64,000 bases of DNA from Talpa occidentalis (taxonomy: Eukaryota > Chordata > Mammalia > Eulipotyphla > Talpidae): NCBI RefSeq assembly GCF_014898055.3, contig NW_023601322.1:6591312-6655311 (forward strand). Reading direction: 5' to 3'. Below are positions 1-10,912 of the stretch, in pieces. Numbering within the stretch: position 1 is the first letter of the stretch; every line of letters begins with the position of its first letter. The notes under the pieces are model-generated. The model saw only the letters and a program-made list of their open reading frames with translations, made no database searches and had not been told where the DNA came from. A program made the translations under genes and the position numbers.

Positions 1-75
1 CAAGGCTCACATAATGCCTAGCATTCAGGGCCAAGTAATAAATTTTTGTTGATTGAATAAAGAACTTAATTCAAG
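1..75 (+). repeat. L2-like 3' end fragment
   Basis: The text runs from a 'cataatgcctagcattcagg' type motif into 'aataaatttttgttgattga', the usual 3' end of LINE-2 ('...cacatagtaggtgctcaataaatatttgttgaatga'). It is cut by the window edge and is an old, diverged fragment. Confidence 0.5.
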
Positions 76-1284
76 GGGAGTCTACTCAGGGATCCATGAA
101 GCATAAGCTGAGTAGCTAACTGATATACAATCACCAACACATACACTCACACACTCATAGGATAAGCCGCTGCTTTGAGTAGAACGGAAAGAAAAAAATG
201 TCAAGTTACTTATGTGAAATATTAAAAGTAACCTTAAATATAGTAATAGGAGACAATATTAATAGTCTATCTAATCAGGTTTATTGGACTAGAGAACTAG
301 AGAGCTTGCTCTTTACCCAGTTTGTCTAGACATTTTCATCATAATGAGTATTTACACCATAAGAAGATATTGTTTAGGAAACACACAACTCTAGACACAT
401 TAGTGAAAGAAACTTAATTTGAGTCTATGGAATAGGCTCATTCACTTGAAAGTAGTTACAACGTTTAAATAAAAATTTAATAATAACATGTTAAAATTAT
501 TATGTATAGCTCATTCTTAATTTTGACACATCTGTCCATCTATGTGTCTATTTATAGTTTTAAAAATAATATAAAATATTTTCACCCTAGTATAGTTTTG
601 ACTTCTTGAGATAGTTTAAAAGGTATTGTAGGTTTATTTGTCTCCCACATCTTTCAAATATATTTCGATAGAAAGGTGAGGGAATAATTTTTTCCCATAA
701 ATTATTGATTTAAACACTTTTGATTAATTAGTCAGCACAATTTCTTTATTAAAGGTTTTCAGATAAGGTGAAAGGAAAAATATTAAATTCTTAAAGGGGA
801 GGAAAAAATCAGTGTGACTCACCATCTGCAATGGTGACTCATTCTAGTAATTACTCATAAAATATCCACTGCAGGACTGTTATACTTCTTAACTTTCATG
901 CTATTAAACATTTCTTTAGAAAGATTTGACCACATCAGTGAAAAACAATTCTGAAATCATACAATTTCAGAACACCTTTGAGGCACATCATCCATGCACT
1001 GGAAATCAAAGGATCTTTAACTCACAGTGTGCTTAGAAATGCATCTTCTAAGCTGTAGTCTCTCTCCATGAGGTCTACTCAAGGATATGACACAAGAAGA
1101 TCTTCAGTTCTCCCGTTTTGTTTCATAAGGATGTCCACTTCTCCAAACTTAACTAATTTTACCAATGTAAATACCAGACATTCAAAAATTCTCAAGTTAC
1201 TTAAGAACTTGCTCCACCAACCTTACATCTAGACACTGATATCTTACATTCCACACTCTGCTCACTAATAATCCCCATGTGAAA
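76..1284. other. unassigned AT-rich stretch
   Basis: No coding region, RNA gene or recognisable repeat. It is low in GC with scattered homopolymers and short stops in every frame. It could hold very old repeats too diverged to see by eye. Confidence 0.6.
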
Positions 1285-1287
1285 TGA

Positions 1288-1388
1288 CAGAAGAAAGCAT
1301 GTCTGTTGTATTTTGCAGTGATTATGCTACATATTGCTTGGCAATATGGACATTCAATAAATATTGATTAATTAAATGAATTTGTTTT
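1288..1388 (+). repeat. L2-like 3' end fragment
   Basis: Contains 'ggacattcaataaatattga' preceded by a degenerate 'gcttggcaatat', resembling the terminal bases of LINE-2. Short and diverged. A MIR 3' end, which shares this motif, is the alternative. Confidence 0.4.
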
Positions 1389-1390
1389 GG

Positions 1391-1735
1391 TAACTGAATT
1401 CTTACACACTCTGTTGCCTGCCTGTCTTTCAAGTCCTTCCTAAATCAGGACTGACATAGAAAATCTTAAGCAAATTCTACCACAAAGACACTGACCAATT
1501 CAAAAAGAAATCTGGGTAAATCAGGAGCACATAGAGCAAGACAGTAAACTAGTTCATACTATCTGACTCTCAACTTCCTTTGCCATTTTTGCCCATTATC
1601 TTCACCCCACTTTGTTTGTCTAGTCTACATATTTTGTGTTGTGTCTAACTTTACTCAATCTTCATATTTATTTCTAATATATTCCTTGTCTTCTGCTCAT
1701 GTGAGATTTTACATGGTTTTGCTTACACATCATCT
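1391..1735. other. unassigned stretch
   Basis: About 340 bases with no gene and no repeat I can name. Confidence 0.5.
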
Positions 1736-1736
1736 T

Positions 1737-1800
1737 CAAAAGTTTTATTGAGGTATGATTAATATGCAATAACCTACACATATTTAAAGTGTAAATTTGG
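1737..1800 (-). repeat. old L1 (L1ME-type) 3' UTR fragment
   Basis: The string 'agttttattgaggtatgatt' followed by 'acctacacatatttaaagtg' is the reverse-strand form of the ancient L1M 3' region ('tttattgagatataattcacata...tttaaagtgta'). It probably belongs to the same old element as the fragment at 2280-2660. Confidence 0.55.
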
Positions 1801-2179
1801 ATGCTTTCTCTCACACATGCACTGTAAAACTTGGGGGGGGGCTTGAGCCTGGTTTGGTGGGCAAGCAAGCAAAACTATCTTTGTAGGGGCTCTCTTGTAT
1901 GCAGTTATCTTCAGACTGAAGGTAACATATTTTTAAATATTAAAAATATTTGACCGTAGGTACACAGCCTGAGCATCTCTGCAGTGCGTGCATTAGAAGG
2001 GAAAAGATTAAATCCTCCATTGCCTTCTTCCAGCATCAGCATTTCTCTAGATCAGGACAACTTAGAACTAGAAGCCTCTCCTGTCAAGAATCATTACACT
2101 CTCAATGTCAATGATTCACTCACTGCCCCTACCTATATAAACTAAAGTCAAACTTGTGTTTATTGGAACAGCTCTCATA

Positions 2180-2278
2180 GAGTAAAATCTTTTGGACTGC
2201 ATCATAGGTCTGGTTCAAATCCTCACTTTGAATTTCTAATTAGCTCTTTGTCTTAATATCATTGAGACTTTATTTTTA
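2180..2278 (+). repeat. possible MIR core fragment
   Basis: A run reading 'ggtctggttcaaatcctcac' then 'tagctctttgtcttaa' resembles the MIR core (tRNA-like B box plus 'tagctgtgtgaccttgggcaa'). It is strongly diverged. Confidence 0.35.
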
Positions 2279-2279
2279 G

Positions 2280-2660
2280 TCAACACAGTTGATACCATCA
2301 TCACAAACAAGAAAAAATTTCCTGCAACTGATTTTTCATGTTCCCCTTCCAGTCATCCTGAAGCCCCCACAGGCAACCTCTGAACTGTTTTCTGTCACTC
2401 TAGTTTAGGTTGAATTTTTTAGTAGTGTATGTTATGGAATTATATCTCATGCACACCTTTGGCTGAGTTTCATGTCATACACTTTAGTTTGAAATTCTTT
2501 TCTCTGTGTGTGTGTGTGTGTGTATGTGTATACAACAACAGCTTAGTAATATTCTGCTATATGAATATATTACACTTTTCAATCCATTTGCCTATTGAAC
2601 ATTTGGATTTGATTCAGTTTGTTTATAACAAAAATAGCTGCAAATGACCTCTCAAAGAGA
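2280..2660 (-). repeat. old L1 3' end fragment
   Basis: Reverse-strand L1 landmarks appear in order: 'gtatgttatggaattatatc', 'cagcttagtaatattctgct' (usual form 'gctgagtagtattccattgt'), 'caatccatttgcctattgaa', 'catttggatttgattcagtt', and 'ataacaaaaatagctgcaaa'. This is the distal ORF2/3' region of an ancient L1M. A GT microsatellite at 2505-2530 interrupts it. No reading frame survives. Confidence 0.7.
2505..2530. repeat. (TG)n microsatellite
   Basis: About 10 uninterrupted TG units followed by imperfect 'tatgtgtata', lying within the old L1 fragment. Confidence 0.9.
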
Positions 2661-3336
2661 TTGGCAACTGAGGTCAAGGTAGTGTCTCTGTCTTGCAAAA
2701 TAAACTAAATTAACTTTTGTCTGTATGACTAAATTAGTATAGTATGTGGTTCAGAACTCAATGTCCTAACTTCAACCTGCATGGAGAGGTTTCACTCTGA
2801 CTCAAGTCAATCATATATAATTAAAATATGCTACGATATAAATGTATCATTCAGTTGGCATTAAAGGGATTTATGAACTATTAAGACAAGTTTCCAGAGA
2901 TCAGTGCAAGTCTGTGGCATCCAGGGTTTAGAATCCCCTCGAGGCATCAGCCTCTTGGGAAGATAAGCAATTTCTCTGGGCAGATGCTAAATTAAGGCTT
3001 CAGAGAGCCCCATGGGCGGGTAGTTCAAATGATCTCAGATGAACTTACTTTCCTTCTTAAATCCACACTGGCCCAGAGGCATATTATCAGAGCCACTTGT
3101 TAATGTTTTGGGTTTGGTCTCTTGGAACAAGTAGATTTTTTTGTGTTTGTTTCCTGTTAACCATGCCTGGCTTGTCTGTTTATCAATGTCCTTGCAATAT
3201 TTTTTTTTTTTTTTTACTTTAAATTGTAAGCATGCCATTCCATCAGTTACACCCATTTCCTGATCATTCAGAATCACTATAATATCAGTACATACAGCAA
3301 CTGATTTTGCCTGCTCAGGGAATTTATAAGGCTATT
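2661..3336. other. unassigned stretch
   Basis: No gene seen. Contains a T run of about 16 at 3200-3215. The region 2880-3040 is somewhat richer in GC but matches no repeat I recognise. Confidence 0.5.
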
Positions 3337-3346
3337 CTCTATTTGC

Positions 3347-3629
3347 CTTTTTTTTTTCTTTTTTAAAAGATTTATTTATTTATTTATTTATACAAGCACT
3401 GGGTACAGTCAGAAGCACGGGAGGGTGAGAGAATTCACCAGAGCTAGAGCGGGGAACAGAACAGGCAGACTGATGAATCACACTGTTGAGGGGAGCAGCG
3501 GGCTCTGCAGGAGAGGTCTGTCATGCCATGTGGGACCCTCTCCTGGAGGCCTGGGATGGAACCGGTGCTGCAGAGGCTGCAGGCAGCTTTGCAGCCCAGC
3601 GCTCAACCACTGCGCCACCAGGGGAGGCC
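3347..3629 (-). mobile_element. tRNA-derived SINE, 'ttgagcgc' head group
   Basis: Full-length minus-strand copy. Read on its own strand it starts with a 'gggcctcccctggtggcgca' type head carrying the pol III A box, ends in the shared tail 'actgtacccagtgcttgtat' and (aataaata)n. The insertion is bounded by the direct repeat 'ctctatttgc' at 3337-3346 and 3630-3639, the target-site duplication expected of L1-driven insertion. The B box is degraded. Confidence 0.92.
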
Positions 3630-3639
3630 CTCTATTTGC

Positions 3640-4422
3640 TGTTAATTTTAACAATTCTTCCTTTGTTGTTCAGGCAGGAGGGTAATCTGATCCTCTAATT
3701 CCATGTTTTCTCAGAAACATAATCAAACATCATTTTATACTTCCCAACTAATGGGGGGATTACAAACAGGTTTCTAGTCTAACAGAGTGTCTATCGTCAG
3801 GTGATTCAAACTTTGTATCATCACAGAATATGCATTTTACTTATATAATTATCCATAGGATTTAGCGCAATATCTTATATAAAAGGCACAATTGTCTATC
3901 ATTTATTTAATCATCCCTTGTATATTTATGGAATGATGCTACAATGAACTTTATATATGCTAAATAAGATAAAAATTAGTAACATATTTTGTATTATTAT
4001 AAAAAACTTCACATTAGAGCATAGAAATTCTTGCTAATATTATCTTCAAGCAATCAATCTAAGGAAAGATTATTTTTACATTTACATTTTTATTAAGGGA
4101 TAGTTAACAATGTGCAAATAGGTATTTTTAATCTGCATTCAATAAAGGAAATAAAACCTACAAGGTGATTTAAGTAGAATAGGCATGTCATGCAGAGAGT
4201 ATGGAGCTTGTAAAAGTTGTTGGGTGTTGGAAAATCATGTTCTAGTCTAGGTACTTTAGAATTATTCCCAGAAATACATGCATCTATCCCCTCAAGCTCC
4301 TCCCAGGTAGCCACTAATCACTAATAGGTTGGAGAAAGTAGATCCAAAGCTACAGATAGATGAAAAAGTATAACCACTCTTTCATCAAATCCACAATAAG
4401 AGTTTTATCCAGAATGTGCATT
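3640..4422. other. AT-rich stretch with possible old L1 remnants
   Basis: No gene. The part 4080-4330 ('ttttattaagggatagttaa', 'aacaatgtgcaaata', 'ccaggtagccactaatca') is reminiscent of a reverse-strand L1M 3' UTR, but too diverged to be firm. Confidence 0.4.
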
Positions 4423-4438
4423 AGAAACTGGTCACTGA

Positions 4439-4758
4439 GGGCCTCCCAGGTGGCGCAGCGGTTGAGCGCTGGGTTGCGAAGCTGCCCGCGGCCTCTGCAG
4501 CGCCGGTTCGATCCCTGGCTGCTCCCAGGCCACCGGAGGAGGGTCCCACATGGCGCGCAGACCTCTCCTGCCGCCCGCTGCTCCCCTCAGCAGTGTACTT
4601 CAGTCCTTCTGCCTGCTCTGCTCCCCGCTCTGGCTCTGGTGAATTCTCCCACCCTCCCGTGCTTCTGACTGTACCCAGTGCATGTATAAACAAAACAAAC
4701 AAATAAATAAAAAAAAAAAAAAAAGCATGCCTCTAAAAAAAAAAAAAAAAAAAAAATA
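4439..4758 (+). mobile_element. tRNA-derived SINE, young 'ttgagcgc' group
   Basis: Complete copy. The A box region 'ggtggcgcagcggttgagcg' and B box 'ggttcgatccc' (4504-4514) are intact. The tail is two A-rich runs separated by 'gcatgcctct', a segment shared with the copies at 35924 and 61163. A perfect 16-base duplication 'agaaactggtcactga' lies at 4423-4438 and 4759-4774. The intact boxes and perfect duplication mark it as recent. Confidence 0.97.
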
Positions 4759-4774
4759 AGAAACTGGTCACTGA

Positions 4775-6710
4775 AATCCATGAGAATGGTAAACAATAAT
4801 GGTGTTCCAGAATCATTCTCCCATCTCTGTTCTGTTGCTAAGTATCTCTAAATGCACCTATTTGGGAGACAGCAATTCATATCCAAACCTTACCAGTATG
4901 GGAGTTAATTAAATATAGCTTTTACTTCTCAACTTCTGTAAAATATAGAGGTTGTATATAACGATACACTCGGAACAAGTAATGGGACTTTCATATGGCT
5001 ATGGAAAAAAATTAGATATAGGTCATTCCTTAATCTGAACTAACATTTGCTCAGTTTAGAATTAATAAGAAGCAATTTTTGATTGGTTGAAATTCTTGAT
5101 AGCTATTATTAAGTAATTCAAGTAAATAAATTGGGTCACTGTATTTGAAATGTATGGGTAAGATTAAGTGTAACACTCATTTAGAGAGTGAAAGCTGGAA
5201 GCTGTGTTTTTCTTATTATACATCTTTTTTCTAATAATTGTATTATGAATTTAGATAACAGATAAGTGAGGAGCCTTCTGCTCTCCAGTTCTAGGCAAAT
5301 TTGAACTGTAATTACATATAATCAAAATATCCTACAATTATTCTGCATATGAAGTATCTTCTAGTACATTGTATTATATAGTTTATTATTTGCCACTGAG
5401 ACTATAGGAGGACATACCTAAATTTAATGACATATAAAGAAACATGTTTTTACAGCTTTGAAATCTGTTTCTCACAAGTTGCCAGGTCACATTTATGCAG
5501 TTCTATGGAACAACATAAATTCTAATGTTTCCATGGTGACACTATTCTCATGACAGTCACCAGATTTTTCTTGCTTTTAAGGTGACATTTAAGTAGTTCT
5601 GAAAGTATTCACACTAGCATAAGACAGGACCTAAGTGGTTAGAGCAGATCTGGTTCTATATTAGTAAAACTTACATAAACCAAACTGATTATCTTCATTG
5701 CCCATCGTAGGTTACGAGTGGGCTTGATTATTTATAAAACTAGCCTAACTGTGTCAAAGATACATTTTTTTGCACTTTATCAAGATACAAACATGACTAA
5801 CAGTAATTCTTAATTCTTAAATTTAGTTCTTAAATAATTAAACATGACTAACAATAATTCTCAAATTTTTAAATACTTTGTGGTAGGTTGCTATACTCAG
5901 ATAAATATTTATATGCAAATACTGATATATTCCTCAAAATGCTGTTTTTTGCTATGAACTTTGAACCTAGGACTGATTTTATTTAATCTTTTAATTTAAA
6001 TAATTATTCTGTAAACTTCATTTGCTGTAAACCTGTAAAAAATTAGAAAACAAGGAAGATCTTTCTAATATGTCCTGATACTTTATTTACTCTTTGTAAA
6101 TCAGATTTTGGTAGACTTTTCATGAAGAAATGTAAAATGTTATGATATTCGATGATTCCTTATTATATGCTTGACTCATTTTTTTAAAATTTAAAAAATT
6201 TAAAATTTTTTAACTTAAATTTTTTTCTCATTTTATGTGTTTAAGTATTAATATTTTAATTTTATTTTTAGTAAAAAGAAAATGAAAGTGAACTTAGGGA
6301 TCATGGGAACTTAGGAACCCACATTTAATATCTACATTCAGTGAAAAACTTCATTCTACCATTGTGTTTACTTATTTATAAAATATCAAGAGAAAGACAA
6401 TATATCGATATCACCTTTAATATCACCCATTAAAAATGGACAGTTATTTAGTTCATTTTAAATATTTGATTTTTTTTCATTTATACATAAAATTCCACAG
6501 TGTCAAAGAGCAAATGTTAAGTCAGATCAAGGAGGAAACACCATTCTAATATTCCCATTGTCATCTAGTCACACCACTTATTCCAAGTATATCACACTGG
6601 TCTGCATTCCCGAGACATAGAAAAGCATGAATTAACCACATATGGACAAGTGCTCATATCCCTACATATTGGGTTGAAACCTCAAGAGCTTCCCAGGTGT
6701 GATTTAAAAC
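4775..6710. other. unassigned AT-rich stretch
   Basis: Nearly 2 kb with no gene. It contains a direct repeat at 5789-5813 and 5840-5864 and an AT-only block at 6180-6270 made of mirrored A and T runs. The near-palindrome 'gtttccatggtgacac' at 5526-5541 resembles an RFX X-box, but this is only a pattern. Confidence 0.5.
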
Positions 6711-6718
6711 CACCCCTG

Positions 6719-6982
6719 AGGGCCTTCCTAGTGGCCTAAGGGTTAAGTCTCAGTGATGCCACCATACAGGCCTGAGTTCAATCCCCAGCCAGGGAGCTGA
6801 CCCACATGGCACAGCAGACCTCTCCTGTCTCTCCCGCTGCTCCCTCAGCAGTGTATTTCAGTAGATCGTCCTGTTCTGCTCCCCACTCTGTCTCTGGTAT
6901 ATCCTCTCAAACCCCACACCTCTGACCTGTACCCCAGTTCTACACAAAAATAAATAAAATCTTTGAAATAAATAAATAAAAA
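6719..6982 (+). mobile_element. tRNA-derived SINE, older 'ggttaagtctcag' head group
   Basis: The head 'ggcctaagggttaagtctca' and 'gagttcaatccccagccagg' (6775-6794) resemble tRNA-Glu more than the younger copies do. The body is shared with them ('cagacctctcctgtct', 'ctcagcagtgtatttcag'). The tail ends 'caaaaataaataaaatcttt'. A short duplication 'cacccctg' sits at 6711-6718 and 6983-6990. Confidence 0.9.
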
Positions 6983-6990
6983 CACCCCTG

Positions 6991-8439
6991 CAAGCAGAAG
7001 CTGGGTGAGAGTATAGAAAAAGTCAGGCCACTCCAGATGAGCAGGTAGAATTTGTGTGTGTGTGTGTGTGTGTGTGTGTTAATTATTAAGTCTTTAATCT
7101 TGTTAAATCTTTGTTCAAAGGCGTGTATCTTCTTAAGTAGTGATAAGAAAGAAAATATCAAAATCTACAATTACTGTGAGCAGGTAGCATTTTTAATGAA
7201 CCAGAAAACTTAGGAAGATTTGACTTGGACTGCCTCAAGTCTAGAGAGATTTCTGCACCCCTAAACAACCTCAAAAGTTTGTATAGATTGTATAGCTGCC
7301 TGACTGTGTTCAATCTCTCATGCAGTTCAGATACTCTCATCCACACATGCATCAGCTTTTTCGAGGTTGTGTCTTGGAACAGTGCTGAGAGCTGGCAAAG
7401 CAAAGGAACTTGCATTCCTGGAGGCAAGACGATAATTTGCCTTCCAAAAGGAGGGAACAAGAATGTTCTCATTGCCTAGGTTCAGTTTCCCCTTCAATAG
7501 CTTGTCTTATGCTCTTCATTACTTTCCCCAACAGTGTGATACTGGTGTCTAGCACATAAAAACAGTAAGTAAATGTCTGTGAAATCAAATGAGGAGATTC
7601 GTTTATGGAGAAGTAAAGAAGTGTGAAAATTCTCTTTCCAAAAAAAAGTGTAAAATTTGACAAACTTGTCAAAAAAATGTTTTTGTGCTATGGAAAACAA
7701 CAAAATTGAGAAGCATTTATTCATGAAAATGTTGCATTTTTGATTTAGAACCACAAGTATCTTTAGCCTTCTTGTGTGTTTTTTCTCTCTACCTTCCCAC
7801 CCCCTAGCTAAGTAGGTGAAAATGACAGTTTTTACCAGAGTGGGGATGGCTGTAAAATCAGCAGCTTTGTTGACAGAAGTGGCTGAGTAAATTTAAAATA
7901 AAGGGAAAAAATGTTCCCCAGCAACATTGTCAAATATAGTAGCAAAGATGGTGGAAACACAATATACTGAAACTGACATCCTAGTTGAGTTCAGCAGCAA
8001 GCAACCCTGAAATTTACCGGCGGAGATGTTTAAGTGCCATCATCTTAAAATTGGTAGATAAGGTCTCCAGACAGTCCAATTGGTAGAGGGTACATTTGCA
8101 TAGGTGACACATAATACACAATAAGTTTGGCGCAAAGTTAAAGTCAACCCATATTGGAGAATTGATTGCAATTTAAATGCAATTCTCAGCCCATTTCTAA
8201 ATGAAGTGAGAGAGGCTGGAAGACTTACAAACTCAGTTCTAATCCCTTATTTTTTACTAAGACCTACAGATATGGATAATCCCTAGTAAGCCAGGATAAA
8301 GATGAAACAACAAAAAATAACAACTATAAATAAGCAAAACAAACAGCAGATATATCAGCAATTACACAGATGGGGGAGACAGATTCCAGGGATCTAGTCC
8401 AACTGAACTATTAAAAATAAAGAAAATAAAACCGAACCC
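6991..8439. other. unassigned stretch
   Basis: No gene. Holds a (GT)14 microsatellite at 7052-7079. The part 7150-7490 is of more ordinary complexity but has no convincing frame or repeat match. Confidence 0.5.
7052..7079. repeat. (GT)14 microsatellite
   Basis: A perfect dinucleotide run of about 14 units. Confidence 0.95.
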
Positions 8440-8812
8440 TCAGATGGAATAGTAGAACCTGACACTAGACTGTATAACAAAACTCTCAGATCCCAACAAA
8501 AATTCTGAGATTTGTGGAAATCTACAGGAAAGAGTAATTCATACTCAGGAAATAATAAAAAACACTGCAAATTCACTCTAAATGGAACCACATATACGAT
8601 TTGGCAAAAAAACACAAAAACAAAAACAAAAAACACACTACCGAATATTTATATTAATATATTCAAAGAATTAAATTCACAAAAAATTGAATCCAAAATT
8701 TCAAGAAGTACAGAATATTCATACATTTTTTACAAATTGTAAAAAGAGCAAAATGTAAATTCTAGAACTGAAAATAATGCAAAGTAAAATAAATTACTAA
8801 AATTTAAGCAAG
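8440..8812 (+). repeat. HAL1-like / L1M ORF1-region fragment
   Basis: Landmarks 'ctacaggaaagagtaattca' followed by 'tactcaggaaataa', then 'attctagaactgaaaata' match the order in HAL1 and ancient L1 ORF1 ('caggaaagtgtgacccatactcagg ... attctagaactgaaaaata'). Heavily mutated, with no usable frame. A 9-base A-rich tract and the SINE at 8815 follow. Confidence 0.6.
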
Positions 8813-8814
8813 AG

Positions 8815-9106
8815 ATTTTTTTTACAAAGATTTGTTTATGCATACAAGAGCTGGTGTGTAGGCCAGAGGTGTGTGTGTGTGTGTGTGTGTCGGCGGGGGC
8901 GGTTACAGGATTCACCAGGGACAGAATGGGGAGCAGAACAGACTGATGGAATGAAATATACTGCTGAGGGGAACAGCAGGCAAGACAGGAGAGGTCTGCT
9001 GTGCCATGTGGGTATCTCCCTGGCCAGGGATCGAACTCATGCTGCAGTGACTGCGAATAGCTTCACGGTGCTGAGATTTAACCCCTTGCTCCACCAGGGA
9101 GGCCCC
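8815..9106 (-). mobile_element. tRNA-derived SINE, older head group, with internal GT expansion
   Basis: Minus-strand copy: head at about 9106 ('ccaccagggaggccc' reversed), older 'ggttaaatctcag' head, tail at about 8820. A (GT)11 run at 8869-8890 and a GC-rich 'cggcgggggcgg' sit where the tail-proximal segment normally reads 'gtgcaggggatgagagg', so a microsatellite has grown inside the SINE body. No clear target duplication. Confidence 0.88.
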
Positions 9107-10250
9107 CAGGAATTGTTGAAAGATTTTCCTTGGGCAACTAATTTAGTGAAGGGAGCAAAGCTTGTTTACGCAGCTTCCTGCCCCTGTCTCTGAGGATAAA
9201 GATGTGTCTCCACCTTTAGGCAAGGAGATGCCATTCCATAGAGATTTATTGCTTACTTTCAAGGGAACAAAGAGGAGGAAGTTCAGAGAAAAATTCTGCT
9301 TTGAAGAGAAAGGGAGGGTTACAATAGCATTGCTTCACTGACTGTTTCCTTAATTCAGAATAATCAGTACGCTACTTTGATATATCTTGGGGCAGCTAAA
9401 TCTGGGACCTGAATTAAGAACTGAAAGAGTCCAATAATCAAATATTGCAAAGCATTACTTTGAAGACTATTAATAATAAAGAATATCATTTTTTTAAAAT
9501 AGGCTGTGCCTTATCCATTTTTATTTTTTCTAACTCCCTCATCTATGAGGAAAATTTTTAAATGAGATTAGATTTAGAGAAACGATTATAATCAAGGTCA
9601 ATTACATAAATGTTCCAACTGTACACCACATATTGCTCTATATTAAACTATGATCCCAACATTTGCTTCAGGCCACATTCAAAACTGTGCTGAATAATCA
9701 TTTCTACCTGTAATGCATTTACTAATTGGTAAAATATGTCTTTGTCAATTGGGTTCATTCTAAACTAGTTTCAATTCATTATCTGAAAATATCGAGCTGA
9801 TCTTATCCAAATTGCCATAGATTTTTCTTAACTCATTGAAATTTAAACTTGTACCTTTCCTTCTAAAAAGATAAATCCCATCACAAACCAGTAGACATCC
9901 TCATTTGCAAATTTTATTGAGAAGAATACTTAGTCTTATTTATCTGCCAGTTTTGAGATGAGAACTATGGATTGAATGTAAGGAAATAATCATATTTCAA
10001 TGAGATTTTCCATTTTACAATGAGGCACGTAATTTTAAAAATGTATATATGTTATTAATATTTAATGAGACTAAAGATACATCTAGCTTGTGTAGGGAAA
10101 AATCAATTAATCAAATATGCAAACTTGTTAACAGAGTTCACAAATAATTAAAGGTTGCTTTTTATGCATGCATTAAGTATATTGTTTTCCTATTAATTAA
10201 TATTAGCTTTTCTTCTTCCTATACTCTTGATGTTGTTTTAAAAATATTTG
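9107..10250. other. unassigned AT-rich stretch
   Basis: No gene and no repeat I can name over about 1.1 kb. Confidence 0.5.
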
Positions 10251-10254
10251 ATTC

Positions 10255-10430
10255 TTCTAGTAGTATTTCATACTAGGTGCCAAACATTGTCTTAAATACT
10301 TAATGTGTTTTTACTCTATCCCTATAATAAATACTTCACTAATTTATAATCAGTTTGGGAGTTTTGAAGCAAGCAAATGTTTTCACAGTGACATAATTAC
10401 TAATTTGGAGCCATGATTTGTATTGCATCT
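10255..10430 (-). repeat. MIR
   Basis: Reverse-strand MIR order is visible: 'actaggtgccaaacattgtc' (usual 'tatgtgccaggcactgtgct'), 'aaatacttaatgtgttttta', 'cctataataa', and later 'cacagtgacataattactaa'. Ancient and diverged, as expected for MIR. Confidence 0.65.
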
Positions 10431-10863
10431 ATTGGAACTATAACAGGTGAGCTAGAGAACAGTGTTGCTGCCAATGGCCTTTACCTCCATTATGCTTGGA
10501 ACTCATTTTACACACTAGACCCAAAACAAATGCACTGTATTAAGACTTGGAAAGAACTAACTTTTTTTTTTCCCTAAAATAATGGAAGACTAAGTAAGGA
10601 ATTAAACATTTCAATTGCTCAGATAGCTTTTCATATAGTTATGTAGCATCATAGTAATTGATTAGAGAGTGATTGCCATTGCATTGAATGAGGGGGGCAT
10701 GTAGACACTATGTTTAACAACATTTAAGTCTTAATAAAATGTATGGTTGAGTTGGAGATGCTGTGAAGTAAAAGATAATTAAAATATTGCGAAGTAAATG
10801 CGATAGAAAAAGGGAAAGGGATAACCAAAGCTGGAGTGTCAGGTAAAACCGTCAGGGAAAGTT

Positions 10864-10912
10864 GGGCCTCCTTCACAACCTAGGGGTTAAGTCTCAGCAC
10901 TACTGCCCATTC
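10864..10912 (+). mobile_element. isolated SINE head fragment
   Basis: The bases 'gggcctccttcacaacctag' then 'gggttaagtctcagcactac' are the first ~45 bases of the older SINE head and stop abruptly. No body or A-rich tail follows, so the copy is 3'-truncated or deleted. Confidence 0.75.

Noticed and set aside
4360..4702. Frames of about 90-130 codons repeated at 4.4, 15.1, 26.9, 35.9 and 61.3 kb, with similar arginine- and proline-rich products
   Set aside because: All are translations of the same SINE on one strand or the other. Recurrence comes from the repeat and does not indicate a gene family.
7052..7079. GT microsatellites as Z-DNA regulatory sites
   Set aside because: Such runs are common in mammalian genomes and nothing nearby suggests a promoter.
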